Shown here: piece by piece, positions 17,195 to 25,221 of the stretch | Numbering within the stretch: the stretch's first letter is position 1 | How the letters are laid out: each line of letters begins with the position of its first letter | Assembly: GCF_021233055.1 (NCBI RefSeq) | Contig: NZ_CP089538.1 | Span: 4,790,501-4,854,500, forward strand | Origin: Spirosoma oryzicola | GTDB taxonomy: Bacteria > Bacteroidota > Bacteroidia > Cytophagales > Spirosomataceae | Direction: 5' to 3' | Length of the DNA: 64,000 bases | Notes under the pieces: generated by a model | The model's database searches: none | What the model saw: the letters and a program-made list of their open reading frames with translations, nothing else | Told to the model about the DNA's origin: nothing | Translations under genes and position numbers: made by a program

Positions 17195-17225
17195 AAACTC
17201 CGTTACTTTGTGACGGAGTTTTTTA
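17195..17225 (+). terminator. panD: Terminator of panD
   Basis: A perfect 9-bp stem (17195-17203 with 17213-17221) has a 9-nt loop and leads into TTTT. Confidence 0.8.
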
Positions 17226-17283
17226 TGTAACGTGGCCCAGCGTCGGACCTTTAACCGTCAGGAAGCCGCTTTATCCACCGATT

Positions 17284-18330
17284 ATGAACGTTAAGAACGT
17301 CCTTAAATACGTTATCTCATTAGCCATCGCCGGCGGTTTACTTTGGTTTACGTTTCAGCAAAGCCACCTCGACGGGGCTGATTTATGGCGTAAAATAAGT
17401 TCGGCCGATTACCGATGGATTGCGGTTTCGGCAGTTCTCACGATTGTTGCGCACTGGAGCCGCGCCGAACGCTGGCGGACCCTTCTCGAACCTGTTGTTC
17501 CGCAACGCCCTACCTCGCTCGACGCTACAGTTAGTGTCCTTACGGGTTATTTGGCCAACCTGGCTCTCCCGCGCGCCGGTGAAGTAGCCCGCTGTGGTAC
17601 GCTTTATCGCCTTTCGGGTGTACCCGTCAACGTTAGCTTCGGAACGGTAGTTGCCGAACGGCTATTCGACGTGCTGATGTTGTTTCTACTACTAGCGGCT
17701 ACCTTCGTACTCGAATTTGATCGCCTGAGCCAGTTCTTCATGGAATTCTTTGGGGGAAAACTTCCGAAAGAATCCAGCGGTTCGAGTTTGCTGGTGCTTG
17801 CCGGAGCCGTTTTGCTAGGGATCGCTTTACTAGCCTGGTTTCTCTTCAACCGCTACCGCGAAGCCTTAGGACGTCATCCGCTCTACCTGAAAGTTAGTGG
17901 CTTCCTGGCGGGCTTATTAGAAGGCTTGCTGAGCGTTCGTAAACTTCGTCGGCCCGGTGTGTTTTTGTTCCACACGCTGCTCATCTGGACGATGTACTAC
18001 CTGATGTCCTACACGCTCTTTTTTGCGATGCCCGCCACCGCCGGTCTTGGCCCGCTGGCCGGATTGACCATTCTGGTCGTCGGGTCGCTGGGGATGGCTG
18101 CTCCAACGCCTGGCGGCATCGGCTCCTTTCACTTACTGGTCGGACAGGTGGCGCTTCTGTATGGGCTGACCAGTCAGGACGGACAAGTGCTGGCTACCTT
18201 TATTCATGGCGTATCGACGTTGATGATTATTGTTCTCGGCATATCCAGCCTATTAGTTGTGCTGTTCCGCCGGAACAAAACGACGGAGCTTGCCGACGTA
18301 CTTGATGATCCGAAAGCGATCAAACTGTAG
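17284..18330 (+). CDS. Lysylphosphatidylglycerol-synthase-like (UPF0104) membrane protein
   Basis: This 348-residue integral membrane protein of the AglD/MprF flippase-like family has about seven or eight hydrophobic segments. The family signature is visible in LTGYLANLALPRAGEVARCG (about 86-105) and in VVAERLFDVLMLF, and again near the end in APTPGGIGSFHLLVGQVALL. Family members are linked to lipid or glycan-lipid handling in the membrane. The MprF synthase domain is absent, so lysyl transfer is not expected. The stop codon lies 26 bp before the next gene, so the two are probably co-transcribed. The substrate is unknown. Confidence 0.85.
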   Translation: MNVKNVLKYVISLAIAGGLLWFTFQQSHLDGADLWRKISSADYRWIAVSAVLTIVAHWSRAERWRTLLEPVVPQRPTSLDATVSVLTGYLANLALPRAGEVARCGTLYRLSGVPVNVSFGTVVAERLFDVLMLFLLLAATFVLEFDRLSQFFMEFFGGKLPKESSGSSLLVLAGAVLLGIALLAWFLFNRYREALGRHPLYLKVSGFLAGLLEGLLSVRKLRRPGVFLFHTLLIWTMYYLMSYTLFFAMPATAGLGPLAGLTILVVGSLGMAAPTPGGIGSFHLLVGQVALLYGLTSQDGQVLATFIHGVSTLMIIVLGISSLLVVLFRRNKTTELADVLDDPKAIKL

Positions 18331-18356
18331 ACGCCTATTTGTACATACTTTTTTGC

Positions 18357-18836
18357 ATGACTGAATCAAAAATTCTCACCCGTGAGCAGGCTATCCAACA
18401 GGCCGACAAATGGCGAGCCGAAGGACAGCAAATCGTTTTTACCAATGGCTGCTTCGATATTGTTCACCTGGGTCATATCGATTACCTCGAAAAAGCCCGG
18501 CATCTGGGCAACCGCCTGATTCTGGGTCTAAATACCGACGCTTCTGTTAGCTGCATCAAGGGGCCACTCCGACCGGTCGTTAATGAATACGCCCGCGCTC
18601 GTTTGATGGCTGCCCTGGAATTTGTGGATGCCGTTACACTTTTTGGCGAGCCAACCCCGCTGGAATTGATCGAGGCCGTTAAACCTGATATTTTAGTGAA
18701 AGGCAATGACTATACCGTAGCCACCATTGTTGGGGCTGATTTTGTCATAAGCCGAGGGGGGCGTGTCGAAACGGTAGCGCTTGTACCCGGTTATTCGACC
18801 ACAAAGCTTATCGAACGCATTAAGCAAAGTTTCTAG
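18357..18836 (+). CDS. rfaE2: D-glycero-beta-D-manno-heptose 1-phosphate adenylyltransferase
   Basis: This nucleotidyltransferase makes ADP-heptose from heptose 1-phosphate and ATP for LPS core synthesis. It is 159 residues, the length of the stand-alone second domain of HldE. Motifs are FTNGCFDIVHLGHIDYL with the HxGH pair His37/His40, VKGNDYT, and VALVPGYSTTKLIERI at the end. I choose ATG 18357; an upstream TTG would add only six residues. The kinase half (RfaE1) is not in the window. The close upstream membrane protein suggests an envelope-related operon. Confidence 0.92.
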   Translation: MTESKILTREQAIQQADKWRAEGQQIVFTNGCFDIVHLGHIDYLEKARHLGNRLILGLNTDASVSCIKGPLRPVVNEYARARLMAALEFVDAVTLFGEPTPLELIEAVKPDILVKGNDYTVATIVGADFVISRGGRVETVALVPGYSTTKLIERIKQSF

Positions 18837-18926
18837 CAGCGAGCCACTAAGCGCTTATCCTTAAAATTACTTAGAGTCGAAAAAATACTCAATTTCTATC
18901 ATTCAGTATAAAGTATTGATTATTAA

Positions 18927-18960
18927 CAAATAGCCAGCATAATGCTGGCTATTTGCATTT
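18927..18960 (+). terminator. Terminator of the heptose adenylyltransferase unit
   Basis: A 14-bp inverted repeat (18927-18940 with 18942-18955) leaves almost no loop, so the innermost pairs must open. A short T-rich run follows. Confidence 0.7.
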
Positions 18961-19103
18961 GGTTAAAAAAGTTTAATCTACTTAATCGTCAGAAGTAAAC
19001 GAATATACTTTTATTTTAGTAGACTGGTGCTTCGCCCACCACTATTATCATCCATTGAGTTGCCATTAGTCGCTTGTATTAACCTGTAACCAACAGTAAA
19101 CGA

Positions 19104-19529
19104 ATGTCTTTCCTGGTATTTCGACGTTACGCATGGGCATCAAGCCTTCTTTTACTTTGCTTATTTCCGGTCGCGGGCAAGTCTTCAGTAGACCATACGG
19201 CTGACCAGATTCTTGGTTACTGGCTTTTTCCAGCTAAAGGATCGAGTATTGAACTCTACCGAAGCGGAGACCGCTATTACGGGCGCATTGCCGACGTAAG
19301 TTCTGTAGGGAAAGACAAATTTGGCTTAAGCAAGAACCAGCTGCTGATTAGTGATCTGGTTTTTGATGGCAATGGTTGGTCTGGTGGCGAGTTGATTCAC
19401 CCAAAAACAGGAAGCCATTTTGATGTGGAAGTAAAAATGATTGATTCACAAACACTCACAGCAACCGTCTTTAAAGGATGCCGATGGCTTAACAAAGAAT
19501 TTATTTTAACCCGAAAGCCCACTAGTTAA
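19104..19529 (+). CDS. DUF2147 secreted protein
   Basis: This 141-residue protein has a signal peptide (ending near FPVAGKSS). The mature domain matches DUF2147: GYWLFPAKGSSIELYRSGDRYYG at the start, a central SDLVFDGNGWSGGELIHPKTG segment, and a final FKGCRWLNKEFILTR. The family is a small lipocalin-like beta barrel common in Bacteroidota and Proteobacteria. Its function is unknown. It is a single-gene unit with a weak hairpin downstream. Confidence 0.85.
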   Translation: MSFLVFRRYAWASSLLLLCLFPVAGKSSVDHTADQILGYWLFPAKGSSIELYRSGDRYYGRIADVSSVGKDKFGLSKNQLLISDLVFDGNGWSGGELIHPKTGSHFDVEVKMIDSQTLTATVFKGCRWLNKEFILTRKPTS

Positions 19530-19570
19530 TCCGATTCATTATACCAGCTAGTTGCTGCTCAAAATACGTC

Positions 19571-19606
19571 CGATGGCCCGCTGATTGACAGTGGGCCATC
19601 GTGTTT
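19571..19606 (+). terminator. Weak terminator after the DUF2147 gene
   Basis: A 12-bp stem with one G.U pair (19571-19582 with 19590-19601) is followed only by GTTTAT, so termination may be partial. Confidence 0.5.
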
Positions 19607-19738
19607 ATAGGGGCCGAACGGCCCACAGCCTTGATAAATGGTCGGGTTTGGGGAGACATTTTGCCTAAACTATTGTTTTATAGTAGATGGCCTGGTAAGT
19701 TACCAGTTCGTATATGTACAAACCTGACCACAAAAACG

Positions 19739-20425
19739 ATGATTTCACCTTGGTTATTAATGATCCTTATCTTCGGTATCAGCATGTTTGTAAGCTGGCG
19801 ACTGAAGAGTAAGTTTAGTGAATATTCTCAAATTGGCTTAAGCAACGGCCTTAGCGGTGCTGAGATTGCGCAACAGATGCTCAATGAAAATGGCATTTAC
19901 GACGTGCGCGTTGTTTCGACGGAAGGTATGCTTACCGATAATTATAATCCGCAGGAAAAAACGGTCAATCTGAGTAATGACGTGTACTATGGCCGTAGCG
20001 TAGCCGCAGCCGCCGTAGCCGCTCACGAATGTGGACACGCGGTGCAGCATAAGGCAGCGTACGCCCCGTTGAAGTTACGGTCTGCCCTAGTTCCTGCGTT
20101 ATCAGTTTCGTCGCAGTATATGCAATGGATTATCCTGATTGGTATTCTGCTGCTGCAAACGACACCTATTCCCCTGGCTATTGGCGTGGGCTTATTTGCC
20201 CTCACAACCCTGTTCAGCTTTGTAACCCTGCCGGTTGAGTTTGATGCCAGCCGCCGGGCATTAGCCTGGATTCAGGATCGGGGCGTTGTTAATCAGCGGG
20301 AATACGGCTTCGCAAAAGACGCCCTCTGGTGGGCCGCAATGACCTACGTAGTAGCGGCACTGGGTTCGCTAGCAACGTTGCTGTATTATGCCAGTATCCT
20401 GATGGGTGGCCGACGCAGCGACTAA
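19739..20425 (+). CDS. Membrane zinc metallopeptidase (YugP family)
   Basis: This 228-residue membrane protein has the zinc signature HECGHAVQH (the HExxH variant) after a conserved VNLSNDVYYGRSVAAAAVAAHE. It has an N-terminal hydrophobic anchor (about 1-20), two central membrane helices (about 125-165) and a C-terminal one. FVTLPVEFDASRRALAWI is typical of the family; its Glu probably supplies the third zinc ligand. I start at ATG 19739, directly at the membrane anchor; the upstream in-frame extension has no family likeness. YugP proteins are predicted envelope proteases of unknown substrate. It converges on the small membrane protein gene downstream. Confidence 0.88.
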   Translation: MISPWLLMILIFGISMFVSWRLKSKFSEYSQIGLSNGLSGAEIAQQMLNENGIYDVRVVSTEGMLTDNYNPQEKTVNLSNDVYYGRSVAAAAVAAHECGHAVQHKAAYAPLKLRSALVPALSVSSQYMQWIILIGILLLQTTPIPLAIGVGLFALTTLFSFVTLPVEFDASRRALAWIQDRGVVNQREYGFAKDALWWAAMTYVVAALGSLATLLYYASILMGGRRSD

Positions 20426-20467
20426 TCGAGAACAAGACGAAGCGAGCCAATACGCTTCGTAGTCAAT

Positions 20468-20520
20468 AAGAGAAACGGGCCGTCAGAAGATTTTATAGCT
20501 TCTGACGGCCCGTTTCTCTT
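20468..20520. terminator. Long bidirectional terminator
   Basis: A perfect 22-bp stem (20468-20489 with 20499-20520) has a 9-nt AT-rich loop and lies between two convergent genes. The stem includes GCCGTCA. Confidence 0.85.
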
Positions 20521-20535
20521 TGGCACTGGTTTTTA

Positions 20536-20937
20536 TTAAGTAAGTGATACAGTACTCACGTTGGCCAATGCTTCGTATCCTGACTCTATTCGTTCTTTGG
20601 TAGGTGCGGAGCGGTCGATCAGCGTTCCGGCAACGGCTACCGCTAATGCGATGACAAGCGCAGGCCAGAAACCATCAATGGTAAAGCTGTCCATAAAGCT
20701 ATCAATCAGCTTCAACAAAATTGCCGTTACAACAATGCGGATAATCCCGGTCAGCAAAAAGAAGGTTATTAAATTAAGCGGAAAACGAATGATCCAGCCA
20801 ATGAAAAAATTGAGTAGCCCTAGTAATACCGCGATTAACAACGCCGTCCCGAAACTCTTTACCTGAACTTGTGGCATGATATAAGCCAATCCAAAAATTA
20901 CAGCTGCGTCCAGTAGCAAGTGTAGTATAAGATTCAT
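20536..20937 (-). CDS. Small four-helix membrane protein (phage-holin-family/YvlD-like)
   Basis: This 133-residue protein is mostly hydrophobic, with about four membrane helices. It begins MNLILHLLLDAAVIFGLAY and contains LLGLLNFFIGWIIRFPLNL, which is typical of the group annotated as phage holin family 4 or YvlD. These are chromosomal inner-membrane proteins without a proven lytic role, and no phage genes are nearby. I use the ATG at 20937; an upstream TTG would add ten polar residues in front of the first helix. The C-terminal 25 residues are polar. Confidence 0.75.
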   Translation of the reverse strand: MNLILHLLLDAAVIFGLAYIMPQVQVKSFGTALLIAVLLGLLNFFIGWIIRFPLNLITFFLLTGIIRIVVTAILLKLIDSFMDSFTIDGFWPALVIALAVAVAGTLIDRSAPTKERIESGYEALANVSTVSLT

Positions 20938-21014
20938 ACAGAAACGTTTAGATGGTTTCCTGAACAACTCGTTCCAAGCGGGGTTGTTTCAATGGATACT
21001 ACTTTAGCACGACT

Positions 21015-21743
21015 ATGCACCGTCTCTGGCTATTACCTTTATTTTCCTTGTTAGCTTGTGGTACGGGCTCTTCGCAGCAAAAAACAGCGGCTCAGGCCGC
21101 TGACTCAACCGGCTATTACCAATACCAGCAGGCCACCCGCGATGGCATCGGCAAGCGGTATCTAGGACGTGAAATAGCGCAGGTGATGGGTCACCTCGGT
21201 GCATCCTGGCTCGAACGTCCGGAGCGGGAACGCGAAGAACGAACTGATCTGCTGCTTAAAGCACTTAATTTACGGCCAACGGATGTGGTAGCCGATATCG
21301 GCGCAGGTACGGGATTTTTCACATTCCTGATGGCTCCCAAACTACCAAAAGGCAAAGTATTAGCGGTCGATATTCAACCCGAAATGATCGACTACCTTCA
21401 GGAAGGAACGGCAAAGCGGAAACTGACGAACGTAGAGCCTGTGCTCGGTACGGAGTCTGACCCCAAACTACCCGCCAACTCTGTCGATCTTGTCATTATG
21501 ATTGACGCTTACCACGAGTTTTCTTACCCCCGAGAAATGCTCGAAAAGATTGTTTCTTCGCTCAAACCGGATGGTCGTGTTGTTTTGGTCGAATACCGTG
21601 CGGAAGACCCTAGCGTTCCCATAAAAGAACTTCACAAGCTAAGTGTCGCTCAGGCCAGCAACGAGATGAAAGCAGTTGGACTACGATTGATTAAGAACGA
21701 CCGTCGTTTGCCACAGCAGCACATCATGTTTTTCGGCAAGTAA
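21015..21743 (+). CDS. Lipoprotein class I SAM-dependent methyltransferase
   Basis: This 242-residue protein has a lipoprotein signal (LLAC, Cys15, followed by Gly). A class I Rossmann methyltransferase follows: motif I VADIGAGTGFFTF (about 92-104), VLAVDIQPEMI, then LVIMIDAYHEF and LKPDGRVVLVEY. Before motif I lies GREIAQVMGHLGASWLERP, which also looks conserved in similar proteins, so the exported form is not an artefact of start choice. An exported SAM enzyme is odd because SAM is not known to occur in the periplasm. It may face the cytoplasm by another arrangement, bind another ligand, or be inactive. The fold is certain; the role is unknown. Confidence 0.85.
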   Translation: MHRLWLLPLFSLLACGTGSSQQKTAAQAADSTGYYQYQQATRDGIGKRYLGREIAQVMGHLGASWLERPEREREERTDLLLKALNLRPTDVVADIGAGTGFFTFLMAPKLPKGKVLAVDIQPEMIDYLQEGTAKRKLTNVEPVLGTESDPKLPANSVDLVIMIDAYHEFSYPREMLEKIVSSLKPDGRVVLVEYRAEDPSVPIKELHKLSVAQASNEMKAVGLRLIKNDRRLPQQHIMFFGK

Positions 21744-22040
21744 CAACTAATCATTGTGTTCTACTACCCCTCAGTCTGAGCGGGTCTTCTCGTTTATTCC
21801 CTTCATCCATAGCGAATCGCTTGATACTCAAAATCATATTAATGATTTTTTAAGGATAAATACCCTTAAATCTAAGACTGCTTTAATTCAGGGCAATCGT
21901 TTCTGTCCGTCATTTGCAGTTGTTATGCTAGTACTACACCGAGCGAACGAAGCGGTCCAATTCAAACAATTTAGTTAGTACTAGTCGATTATGTTGATCC
22001 AATGCACAGCGCATATTTTACTGATTTCAACCAGATTGGT
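21744..22040. other. Intergenic region before the response regulator, no gene seen
   Basis: A short open frame (21754-21978) has no family likeness or start signal. The region holds two copies of the palindrome TAGTACTA, annotated separately. Confidence 0.5.
21928..21984. promoter_or_regulatory. Paired TAGTACTA palindromes, possible operator
   Basis: Two copies of the 8-bp palindrome TAGTACTA lie at 21929-21936 and 21977-21984, 48 bp apart, just upstream of the regulator gene. A dimeric regulator could bind both; autoregulation is an inference. Confidence 0.3.
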
Positions 22041-22736
22041 ATGAAACTTTTGTTTATTGACAATACGGCTACGGAAGTCGACTGGATACGTAGGCGTTTA
22101 GAAGTTGAGAATAATCAAGTTATTGTCAGCACTGATTCACAAACAGGCTGGACGATGGCTCACCAAGCGCATTATGATGTAGTTCTTTTAACGGTTCACA
22201 TTCCGGAAGGTGGTCAAGCAGAAACATCTTACCAGTGGATAGCCCAAGCCCACGATGCACCGTTACTCCTGATTATTTCGCCCGATACACCGGCAAACAA
22301 GGCCTGGGGGTTAGAGGCTGGGGCCGATGATTGCGTTGGTCATTCCATCGACATTCGTGAGCTAATGGCTCGGGTTACCGCGCTTTATCGACGCAAAGCC
22401 GGACAATTTCCAATGAGATCCGTATTGAAAGCGGGGGATCTGGAAATCAAGCTGCTCGAAAAATCGGTATACCGTGCCGGAAAGCGTATCGATCTGCTCC
22501 CCCGCGAATACTATCTGCTGGTTTTTCTGATGCAAAATCAAGGGCGGGTTCTGTCAAAAAAGGAAATTCTCGAAAGCGTCTGGAATGCCAGTGATGCAAT
22601 TCGGCTCAATACGGTGGAAGTGTACATCAATTATTTACGGAACAAGATTGACCGCCAATCACCGGTTAAGCTGATTCACACCGTTGTTGGCATGGGATAC
22701 GTTATTCGAAATCCCGAAAAATCGTCGGAGGAGTAA
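22041..22736 (+). CDS. Atypical OmpR-family response regulator
   Basis: This is a 231-residue protein with a receiver domain (1-115) and a winged-helix DNA-binding domain (about 130-228: LLPREYYLLVFLMQNQGRVLSKKEILESVW, then NTVEVYINYLRNKID and HTVVGMGYVIR). The receiver is degenerate. The phospho-acceptor Asp is Thr51 (VVLLTVHIPEG), the acidic pair is reduced to a single Asp7 in LFIDN, and the conserved Lys is His101 (GADDCVGHS). It therefore probably does not use phosphorelay and may respond to a ligand or be constitutively active. No histidine kinase is adjacent. I start at ATG 22041, where the receiver begins; an upstream in-frame ATG adds 13 unrelated residues. Confidence 0.88.
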   Translation: MKLLFIDNTATEVDWIRRRLEVENNQVIVSTDSQTGWTMAHQAHYDVVLLTVHIPEGGQAETSYQWIAQAHDAPLLLIISPDTPANKAWGLEAGADDCVGHSIDIRELMARVTALYRRKAGQFPMRSVLKAGDLEIKLLEKSVYRAGKRIDLLPREYYLLVFLMQNQGRVLSKKEILESVWNASDAIRLNTVEVYINYLRNKIDRQSPVKLIHTVVGMGYVIRNPEKSSEE

Positions 22737-22763
22737 TTGCCGAATAAGTACTTGACCTAAGCG

Positions 22764-22794
22764 TTCGACAACGCCACAAAAGGCCGTACCTTTG
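22764..22794 (+). promoter_or_regulatory. nspC: Candidate nspC promoter giving a leaderless transcript
   Basis: TTCG (22764-22767), 19 nt, then a perfect -7 box TACCTTTG (22787-22794), only 4 nt before the start codon at 22799. Transcription would start at or next to the ATG. Confidence 0.5.
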
Positions 22795-22798
22795 CGGT

Positions 22799-23944
22799 AT
22801 GAATACGACCCTGCATCAGCGTCTCGACACGATTCCTTCGCCCAGCTTCGTTCTGGAAGAAGCAAAACTTCGCCGTAATCTCGAACTCATCGACTCCGTT
22901 CAGAAAGCAGCCGGTGTTACTATCATTCTGGCTCTGAAAGGGTTTTCGATGTACAGTGCTTTCCCGCTGGTACGGGAATACCTGAGCGGAGCAACAGCCA
23001 GTTCTCTGAACGAGATTAAACTCGTCAACGATTACATGGGTGTGCAGGCGCATGCCTACATACCCGCTTACCGCGACGATGAATTCGATGAAGTTGTTCA
23101 GCGCAGCAGCCACCTGACGTTCAACTCGTGGAGTCAGTGGGAGCGCTTTAAGGATCGGGCCGTTGGGCGTGTTTCGTGTGGCATTCGGGTAAACCCCCAA
23201 TATTCGGAGGTAGCAACGGAAATGTACAATCCATGCGTACCCGGTTCGCGTCTCGGTGTAACCCGCGACCAACTCCCGGATCAATTACCCGAAGGGCTGG
23301 AAGGAATTCATTTCCATACGCTGTGCGAAAACGATTCGTTCACGCTTGAACGCACATTAAACGCCCTGGAAAGTCGGTTTGGCGATTTACTGCACCAGGT
23401 TAAATGGGTCAACTTCGGCGGAGGACACCTGATGACCCGCGAAGGCTACGACACCAATCACCTTGTTCAGCTGCTTACGGCTTTCCGTCAGAAATACAAC
23501 GTCGATGTCATCCTGGAACCTGGCTCGGCCATTGCCTGGCAAACGGGTGTGCTGGTTTCGACAGTACTCGATGTATTGGACAGTCAGGGTATTCAGGTCG
23601 CAATCCTCGATACATCCTTTGCGGCTCACATGCCCGATACACTCGAAATGCCTTATAAGCCTCGAATTCTTGATTCGTACCATGAGCCCGTGGCCGGGAA
23701 ACCGACGTACCGGTTAGGTGGAATGACCTGTCTGGCGGGTGACTTTATGGGTGATTACTCCTTCGACAAACCGTTGGCAATTGGCGACAAAATCGTATTT
23801 GACGATATGATCCATTACACGATGGTCAAGACCACTACCTTTAACGGCGTCAACCTGCCAAATATCGGCATCTGGAAAGAAAGCGATGAATTTCAGCTGG
23901 TCCGGACCTACGGATACGACAGCTTCAAAGACCGGCTCAGCTAG
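22799..23944 (+). CDS. nspC: Carboxynorspermidine/carboxyspermidine decarboxylase
   Basis: This PLP enzyme makes spermidine or norspermidine from the carboxylated precursor in the alternative polyamine pathway common in Bacteroidota. At 381 residues it has the usual length. It has the alanine-racemase-fold PLP Lys47 in ILALKGFS, HFHTLCEND, the glycine loop WVNFGGGHLMTREGYD, EPGSAIAWQTG and MTCLAGDFMGDYSF. The partner carboxyspermidine dehydrogenase gene is not in the window. Expression appears to come from the promoter abutting its start codon. The two hairpins downstream end the transcript. Confidence 0.95.
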   Translation: MNTTLHQRLDTIPSPSFVLEEAKLRRNLELIDSVQKAAGVTIILALKGFSMYSAFPLVREYLSGATASSLNEIKLVNDYMGVQAHAYIPAYRDDEFDEVVQRSSHLTFNSWSQWERFKDRAVGRVSCGIRVNPQYSEVATEMYNPCVPGSRLGVTRDQLPDQLPEGLEGIHFHTLCENDSFTLERTLNALESRFGDLLHQVKWVNFGGGHLMTREGYDTNHLVQLLTAFRQKYNVDVILEPGSAIAWQTGVLVSTVLDVLDSQGIQVAILDTSFAAHMPDTLEMPYKPRILDSYHEPVAGKPTYRLGGMTCLAGDFMGDYSFDKPLAIGDKIVFDDMIHYTMVKTTTFNGVNLPNIGIWKESDEFQLVRTYGYDSFKDRLS

Positions 23945-23946
23945 TC

Positions 23947-23981
23947 AGTAGCGTGAAATCTACAGCCGATTTCACGCTACT
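23947..23981 (+). terminator. nspC: First hairpin after nspC
   Basis: A perfect 14-bp stem (23947-23960 with 23968-23981) has a 7-nt loop. The T run is weak. Confidence 0.65.
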
Positions 23982-24012
23982 ACTTATCTTATGCGGCTCC
24001 TTCTAACAAACA

Positions 24013-24046
24013 AAAAACCTGCGCACAATATGGCCCGCAGGTTTTT
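24013..24046. terminator. Bidirectional terminator between nspC and uxs
   Basis: An 11-bp stem (24013-24023 with 24036-24046) has A5 and T5 edges, so it can end transcripts on both strands. Confidence 0.8.
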
Positions 24047-24133
24047 ATCAGACAGCTAAAGGTGTACTGCACAAGGCAATTACGGAAGTAAAACTACGCA
24101 ACGTTTGCCTCAACGGCAACGTAACGGTTCAGT

Positions 24134-25114
24134 TTATTTCTTCTCAAACTCGCGGTGGTACGCAGCTTTGTACAGTTCCTCTTCGGGTAAGCTCTTAAAG
24201 TATTCATACGTAATCCGAAGTCCTTCGGCCCGCGATACTTTTGGCTCCCAGTCAAGAATGGCTTTGGCTTTGGTGATGTCGGGTTGACGTTGTTTCGGAT
24301 CATCCTTCGGCAAATCTTTCAGGACCAGCTTTTGGCTCGTACCCGTAAGCTTGATGATCTCTTCGCCGAATTCTTTGATCGTGATTTCGGATGGATTGCC
24401 AATGTTAACTGGGTACGCGTAATCGCTCAGCAGCAACCGGTAAATTCCTTCAACCAGATCGTCAACGTAGCAGAACGAACGCGTCTGACTACCATCACCG
24501 AAAACGGTCAAGTCCTCGCCCCGTAGCGCCTGCCCAATGAAGGCGGGTAGAACCCGTCCGTCGTTCAGTCGCATCCGTGGACCATATGTGTTAAAAATCC
24601 GAACGATACGCGTTTCCAGACCGTGGTAGGTATGGTAAGCCATCGTTATCGCTTCTTGGAAACGCTTGGCTTCGTCGTAAACGCCACGCGGCCCAATCGG
24701 ATTCACGTTGCCCCAGTATTCTTCGGGCTGTGGGTGAATGGTTGGATCGCCGTAAATTTCTGACGTAGAGGCAATCAGAACGCGAGCGCCTTTTACGCGA
24801 GCTAATCCCAGACAGTTATGAATACCTAACGAACCTACTTTCAGCGTCTGGATCGGAATTTTAAGGTAATCGATGGGGCTGGCGGGCGAAGCAAAATGCA
24901 GGATGTAATCCAGTTCACCCGGTACGTGAATAAACTTGGAAACGTCGTGGTGGTAGAATTCAAAATTCGGCAGATGAAACAGATGCTCGATGTTACGAAT
25001 GTCACCGGTGATTAAGTTGTCCATCGCGATGACGTGGTAGCCTTCCTTGATGAACCGGTCGCACAGATGCGACCCTAAAAATCCGGCTCCGCCGGTAATT
25101 AAAACACGCTTCAT
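24134..25114 (-). CDS. uxs: UDP-glucuronate decarboxylase (UDP-xylose synthase)
   Basis: This extended short-chain dehydrogenase of 326 residues converts UDP-glucuronate to UDP-xylose with bound NAD. It has [14 protein letters not shown] (8-21), the catalytic YDEAKR with Tyr and Lys after STSEIYGDP, and the UXS-typical [18 protein letters not shown] and [15 protein letters not shown]. The upstream gene encodes UDP-glucose 6-dehydrogenase, which makes its substrate, and the two form an operon with a 107-bp spacer. The product feeds xylose-containing surface glycans. No glycosyltransferase is adjacent. Confidence 0.93.
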   Translation of the reverse strand: MKRVLITGGAGFLGSHLCDRFIKEGYHVIAMDNLITGDIRNIEHLFHLPNFEFYHHDVSKFIHVPGELDYILHFASPASPIDYLKIPIQTLKVGSLGIHNCLGLARVKGARVLIASTSEIYGDPTIHPQPEEYWGNVNPIGPRGVYDEAKRFQEAITMAYHTYHGLETRIVRIFNTYGPRMRLNDGRVLPAFIGQALRGEDLTVFGDGSQTRSFCYVDDLVEGIYRLLLSDYAYPVNIGNPSEITIKEFGEEIIKLTGTSQKLVLKDLPKDDPKQRQPDITKAKAILDWEPKVSRAEGLRITYEYFKSLPEEELYKAAYHREFEKK

Positions 25115-25140
25115 TCAGTATTGGGTTTGTGGTTATAATT

Positions 25141-25206
25141 GTGGGTTGTACCACCAAGTGATCAGCCTAAGCACTTACGCCGACCAAGCTAGGCATTACA
25201 ACCCAC
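25141..25206. repeat. Spaced inverted repeat between ugd and uxs
   Basis: GTGGGTTGTA (25141-25150) pairs with TACAACCCAC (25197-25206) across 46 nt, within the ugd-uxs spacer. It lacks a T run, so it looks like an mRNA structure or processing site rather than a terminator. Confidence 0.4.
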
Positions 25207-25221
25207 GAATCATAAACTAGA

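Noticed and set aside
17284..18330. Calling the membrane protein MprF
   Set aside because: Only the flippase-like part is present; the lysyl-transfer domain is missing.
20536..20937. Holin-family annotation as a sign of a prophage
   Set aside because: No integrase, capsid, lysin or att-like repeats nearby; family members are common on chromosomes as ordinary membrane proteins.
21754..21978. A 74-residue frame in the region before the orphan regulator
   Set aside because: No homology pattern, no promoter or ribosome site; the region is better explained as regulatory.
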